From: Flavobacteriales bacterium | GTDB lineage: Bacteria; Bacteroidota; Bacteroidia; Flavobacteriales; Flavobacteriaceae | NCBI GenBank assembly: GCA_027065935.1 | Contig: JAMONI010000234.1 | Span: forward strand, 1-9,911 | Direction of reading: 5' to 3' | DNA length: 9,911 bases | In this document: positions 6,924 through 9,911 of the stretch, piece after piece | How positions within the stretch are numbered: the stretch's first letter is position 1 | Layout: the number at the start of each line of letters is the position of its first letter | The notes under the pieces: generated by a model | What the model was told of the DNA's origin: nothing | Databases searched by the model: none | The model's input: the letters and a program-made list of their open reading frames with translations, nothing else | Translations under genes and position numbers: made by a program

Positions 6924-6945
6924 ATCCCGATCCGATTTGATAAGA

Positions 6946-6953
6946 CAAAATTA
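6946..6953 (-). promoter_or_regulatory. Candidate umuD promoter, -7 box
   Basis: On the minus strand 6953-6946 reads TAATTTTG, an exact TAnnTTTG match, 22 bp upstream of the umuD ATG. No TTG is found at the -33 spacing. The box lies inside an imperfect inverted repeat TTTGA (6936-6940) - N15 - TCAAA (6956-6960), where an SOS-type repressor could bind; this is speculative. Confidence 0.5.
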
Positions 6954-6966
6954 CGTCAAAATATCG

Positions 6967-6974
6967 TATCTTTA
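6967..6974 (+). promoter_or_regulatory. Candidate hutU promoter, -7 box
   Basis: TATCTTTA differs from the Bacteroidota -7 consensus TAnnTTTG only at the last base and lies 23 bp before the hutU ATG. No clear -33 TTG was found at 19-21 nt. The 74-bp divergent gap therefore holds -7 boxes for both umuD and hutU only about 13 bp apart. Confidence 0.4.
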
Positions 6975-6997
6975 CTTGAAATGAAAATATAAGCGAA

Positions 6998-9007
6998 ATG
7001 AACGAATTTCAACGGGCTATTCGTCAAGGCATTCCCGACCGGCTACCGGAACCCAAGCCGTATGATAAAACCGTTAATCATGCGCCGCCCCGAAGAAATA
7101 TACTCGGCGAAGAAGAAAAAAAACTGGCCGTTCGAAACGCCTTACGTTATTTTAAACCCGAATGGCACGAAATTCTTGCAGCGGAATTCAAAGAAGAACT
7201 CGAACGCTACGGACGCATCTATATGTACCGTTTCCGTCCCGATTACGACATGTATGCCCGCCCCATAGACGCTTATCCGGCCCGAACCGAGCAAGCGGCG
7301 GCCATCATGCTAATGATTCAAAATAACCTGGACCCTAAAGTAGCCCAACATCCGCACGAACTGATAACATACGGAGGCAACGGTGCGGTTTTTCAGAATT
7401 GGGCGCAATATCTATTGACAATGAAGTACCTTTCGGAAATGACCGAAACACAAACCCTTGTGATGTATTCCGGACATCCGATGGGATTGTTTCCTTCACA
7501 CAAAGACGCGCCGCGCGTGGTGATCACCAACGGAATGATGATTCCCAATTATTCGACCTTAGACGACTACGACCGCTATAATGCATTGGGCGTTACCCAA
7601 TACGGACAAATGACCGCCGGAAGTTACATGTATATCGGACCGCAAGGAATTGTACACGGAACCACCATAACGATTTTAAATGCCAAGCGAATTATCATCG
7701 AAAAATACGGAAAAAAAACCGGCGAACCCGTCTTGTTTGTCTCTTCCGGATTAGGAGGAATGAGCGGTGCTCAACCCAAAGCGGGTAATATTGCCGGCGT
7801 CATTTCCGTAGTAGCCGAAGTCAACCCCAAGGCGGCCCGGAAACGTTTCGAACAAGGTTGGGTGGATGTGTTGACGGACGACTTGAACGATTTGGTCGAA
7901 CAGGTAAAAAAAGCAATGAGCGAAAACCGAGTGATATCATTCGGCTATATAGGAAACGTGGTGCACGTATGGGAAAAATTTCTTGAAGCAAATATTAAGA
8001 TAGACATAGGTAGCGATCAAACCTCGTTACACAATCCTTATAACGGCGGTTATTATCCGGTGGACTTAAGTTTTGATGAAGCCAATCGAATGATGGCCGA
8101 AGCGCCGGACCGCTTTAAATCCTTTGTTCATAGTTCTTTAAGACGTCACGTGGAAGCCGTCAACCGGCACACGGAACGCGGCACCTACTTTTTCGATTAC
8201 GGCAATGCTTTCTTGCTGGAAAGCAGCAGAGCCGGCGCCGCTATTTTGCGTGAAGACGGCAGGTTTAAATATCCTTCGTATGTGGAAGACATCATGGGGC
8301 CTTATTGCTTCGACTACGGTTTCGGACCGTTCCGCTGGGTGTGTACAAGCGGAAAACCCGAAGATTTGGATACCACCGACCGTATTGCCACCCGCGTGTT
8401 GGAAGAATTGATGCAATCCGCCCCCGACCGGATCAGACAACAAATGGCCGATAACATTCAATGGATCAAAGGCGCCAAAGCCAACAAGCTTGTAGTAGGC
8501 TCTCAAGCCAGAATTTTATACGCCGACGCTTGGGGACGAATCGAAATCGCCCGGCGGTTTAACGAAGCCATCGCCCGGGGCGAGATATCGGCGCCGGTGG
8601 TGCTCGGCCGCGACCATCACGACGTGTCGGGAACGGATTCGCCCTTTAGGGAAACTTCCAATATTTACGACGGAAGCCGGTTTACGGCTGATATGGCCGT
8701 GCAAAACGTTATAGGCGACGCCTTCAGAGGGGCCACTTGGGTGTCGTTACACAACGGAGGCGGTGTAGGCTGGGGCGAAGTAATCAACGGCGGTTTCGGT
8801 TTGCTCCTGGACGGAACTTCCGATGCCGACCGCCGATTAAAACAAATGCTTTATTGGGACGTAAATAACGGAATAGCCCGAAGGAGTTGGGCAAGAAACG
8901 AAAATGCCATGTTTACCGCCCGGCGGGCCGTAGCCGAAAATCCCGAATTAAAGTTGACCTTTCCTTACTCGGTAGCCGATGACTTGTTGGATAAATTGTT
9001 CAGATAA
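6998..9007 (+). CDS. hutU: Urocanate hydratase (urocanase), long form
   Basis: Urocanase converts urocanate to 4-imidazolone-5-propionate, the second step of histidine degradation, using tightly bound NAD+ as an electrophile in a cytoplasmic homodimer. At 669 residues this is the long form resembling the animal UROC1 type, about 110 residues longer than the Pseudomonas/Bacillus form. Visible motifs are ITYGGNGAVFQNW (123-135), the NAD-binding GLGGMSGAQPKAG (251-263), GSDQTSLHNPYNGGYYP (338-354), DYGFGPFRWVCTSG (439-452), GRDHHDVSGTDSPFRET, and HNGGGVGWGEVINGG near the C-terminus. The short-form signature FQGLPxRICW is represented by GSQARILY (501-508), so the signature cysteine is L507. ATG 6998 gives a typical N-terminus after an A-rich leader. 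The stop TAA overlaps the ATG of the following ABC permease by one base. No hutH, hutI or formiminoglutamate gene is in the window. Regulation is unclear; the promoter region is shared with divergent umuD. Confidence 0.96.
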   Translation: MNEFQRAIRQGIPDRLPEPKPYDKTVNHAPPRRNILGEEEKKLAVRNALRYFKPEWHEILAAEFKEELERYGRIYMYRFRPDYDMYARPIDAYPARTEQAAAIMLMIQNNLDPKVAQHPHELITYGGNGAVFQNWAQYLLTMKYLSEMTETQTLVMYSGHPMGLFPSHKDAPRVVITNGMMIPNYSTLDDYDRYNALGVTQYGQMTAGSYMYIGPQGIVHGTTITILNAKRIIIEKYGKKTGEPVLFVSSGLGGMSGAQPKAGNIAGVISVVAEVNPKAARKRFEQGWVDVLTDDLNDLVEQVKKAMSENRVISFGYIGNVVHVWEKFLEANIKIDIGSDQTSLHNPYNGGYYPVDLSFDEANRMMAEAPDRFKSFVHSSLRRHVEAVNRHTERGTYFFDYGNAFLLESSRAGAAILREDGRFKYPSYVEDIMGPYCFDYGFGPFRWVCTSGKPEDLDTTDRIATRVLEELMQSAPDRIRQQMADNIQWIKGAKANKLVVGSQARILYADAWGRIEIARRFNEAIARGEISAPVVLGRDHHDVSGTDSPFRETSNIYDGSRFTADMAVQNVIGDAFRGATWVSLHNGGGVGWGEVINGGFGLLLDGTSDADRRLKQMLYWDVNNGIARRSWARNENAMFTARRAVAENPELKLTFPYSVADDLLDKLFR

Positions 9008-9911
9008 TGAATTTTGACATTTACATCACATATATCACCGAAGTGTTCCGAAACATGAAGGCGCAACGTCTTCGTACCTTAATTACGCTCGTAATCATTG
9101 CCATCGGTATTTTGGCTTTGGTGGGAACGCTTACGGTGGTGGATGCCCTAAACAATACCTTTACGGGGAATTTAAAAACCATAGGCGCCAATAGTTTTAC
9201 CATCCGGCGTTATCAAAATTCACTTTTGGAAGGACGACAACGCAGGGGACATTTTTGGCGAAAAAAAAACAATCCGCCCATTACCGAGTTTGAAGCGCAA
9301 ACTTTTAAAAAACGCTATAATTTTGAAGGCGCCCTAGTGTCGTTAAGCTTTTTGGTAACCTCACAAGCCGAATTGGTAAGAGGGCAGAAGAAAACATCCG
9401 GTTCGGTGGAAATTTTCGGAGTGGACGAAAATTATGCCCGGGTATATCATTTTCAAATCGATAAAGGAAGAAATTTTACCGCCAACGAGATTAACTCGGG
9501 TATCCGGTATGCCGTTATCGGTCCTCAAGTGGCCAAGTCCTTGTTTGAAAAGGAAAACCCCTTAGGCCAAGCGTTGACCTATAAAGGAAGAAAGTGGACC
9601 GTTATCGGAGTAACCAAAGAAAAAGGAACGGCGTTCGGACGAAGTGAAGATAATTTTGTGTGGGTGCCGTTGCAAGTGGGCAAAAGCATTCTACCACCAC
9701 GACGTCCATTGCGCTTCGACATACGCGTAAGTGTGGAAAAACCCGAAAAATATGAAGAGGCCGAAGACAAAGCCATCGCCCTGATGCGTGCCATCCGGCG
9801 CTTGCGTCCCGATCAACCCAATAATTTCGGCATCGTGGGAAGTAAAGAAGCCTTGCAAGAAATCAAACAAATCGATTCGGTGTTGCGCACGGCCGCATTC
9901 ATCATCGGATT
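9007..9911 (+). CDS. MacB/FtsX-type ABC transporter permease, 3'-truncated by the window edge
   Basis: The frame is open for 301 complete codons from ATG 9007 to the window end with no stop; the family is usually about 400 residues, so roughly the last quarter is missing. The start MNFDIYITYI leads into a basic amphipathic stretch (MKAQRLRTL, 17-25) and a membrane anchor at about 22-46, as in MacB-type permeases (MacB_PCD domain). A long periplasmic domain (about 50-290) follows, with recognisable pieces FGVDENYARVYHFQIDKGRNF (137-157 region), YAVIGPQVAKSLFEKENPLG (168-187) and WTVIGVTKEKGTAFG (197-211), all typical of MacB-PCD folds. The next membrane segment begins around 293 (SVLRTAAFIIG), where the frame is cut. 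Such permeases pair with a cytoplasmic ATPase and often an HlyD-type adaptor in tripartite efflux or lipoprotein-type transport; any partner would be beyond the window. The ATG overlaps the hutU stop (TAATG), so translation is probably coupled. Confidence 0.9.
   Translation, partial: MNFDIYITYITEVFRNMKAQRLRTLITLVIIAIGILALVGTLTVVDALNNTFTGNLKTIGANSFTIRRYQNSLLEGRQRRGHFWRKKNNPPITEFEAQTFKKRYNFEGALVSLSFLVTSQAELVRGQKKTSGSVEIFGVDENYARVYHFQIDKGRNFTANEINSGIRYAVIGPQVAKSLFEKENPLGQALTYKGRKWTVIGVTKEKGTAFGRSEDNFVWVPLQVGKSILPPRRPLRFDIRVSVEKPEKYEEAEDKAIALMRAIRRLRPDQPNNFGIVGSKEALQEIKQIDSVLRTAAFIIG

Noticed and set aside
9463..9594. Near-repeat ATAAAGGAAGAAA at about 9462 and 9582 in the permease gene
   Set aside because: Both copies encode similar short K-G-R stretches in the periplasmic domain; this is coding coincidence and not a repeat element.
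1..9911. Possible mobile element, CRISPR array, tRNA or phage-defence system
   Set aside because: No transposase or integrase, no terminal repeats, no regularly spaced repeats and no tRNA cloverleaf was seen; nearly all bases are in recognised housekeeping-type genes.

Overview
The window reads as ordinary chromosomal DNA from a member of the Bacteroidota, probably of a Flavobacteriia-like lineage (inference from protein character, not from a search). Support comes from -7 boxes of the TAnnTTTG type instead of E. coli-type -10 boxes, A-rich leaders with little Shine-Dalgarno sequence, a queuine/guanine tRNA transglycosylase that lacks the zinc cysteines, a long-form urocanate hydratase, and a tgt-lptG gene pair.

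Layout: a 5'-truncated NhaD-type Na+/H+ antiporter (+, 1-1020) converges on fabI (-, 1107-1934), with a strong bidirectional hairpin terminator between them. fabI is divergent from a stand-alone saccharopine dehydrogenase / lysine-ketoglutarate-reductase-like enzyme (+, 2062-3273), with a candidate promoter for each in the 127-bp gap. After a 102-bp gap comes a tightly packed run of three + genes: tgt (3376-4506), lptG (GTG start at 4503, overlapping the tgt stop) and an EamA/DMT transporter (5575-6477, overlapping lptG by 14 nt). The transporter's stop interlocks with the stop of a convergent umuD-type S24 peptidase (-, 6474-6923). umuD is divergent from hutU (+, 6998-9007), and hutU overlaps by one base a MacB/FtsX-type ABC permease that runs off the right edge (9007-9911).

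How the genes fit together: this is a mosaic of housekeeping functions and not a pathway island. It covers ion homeostasis (NhaD), fatty acid synthesis (FabI), amino acid metabolism (LKR-like enzyme, HutU), tRNA queuosine modification (Tgt), LPS export (LptG), small-molecule transport (EamA), the SOS response (UmuD) and export or envelope transport (MacB-like permease). I saw no mobile element, CRISPR array, tRNA or rRNA, and no convincing undescribed system. The points most worth a second look are the Tgt without a zinc site, the HutU without the signature cysteine and coupled to an ABC permease, the umuD without an adjacent umuC, and the single-domain LKR-like enzyme. Several of these are probably lineage-wide traits and not peculiar to this genome.
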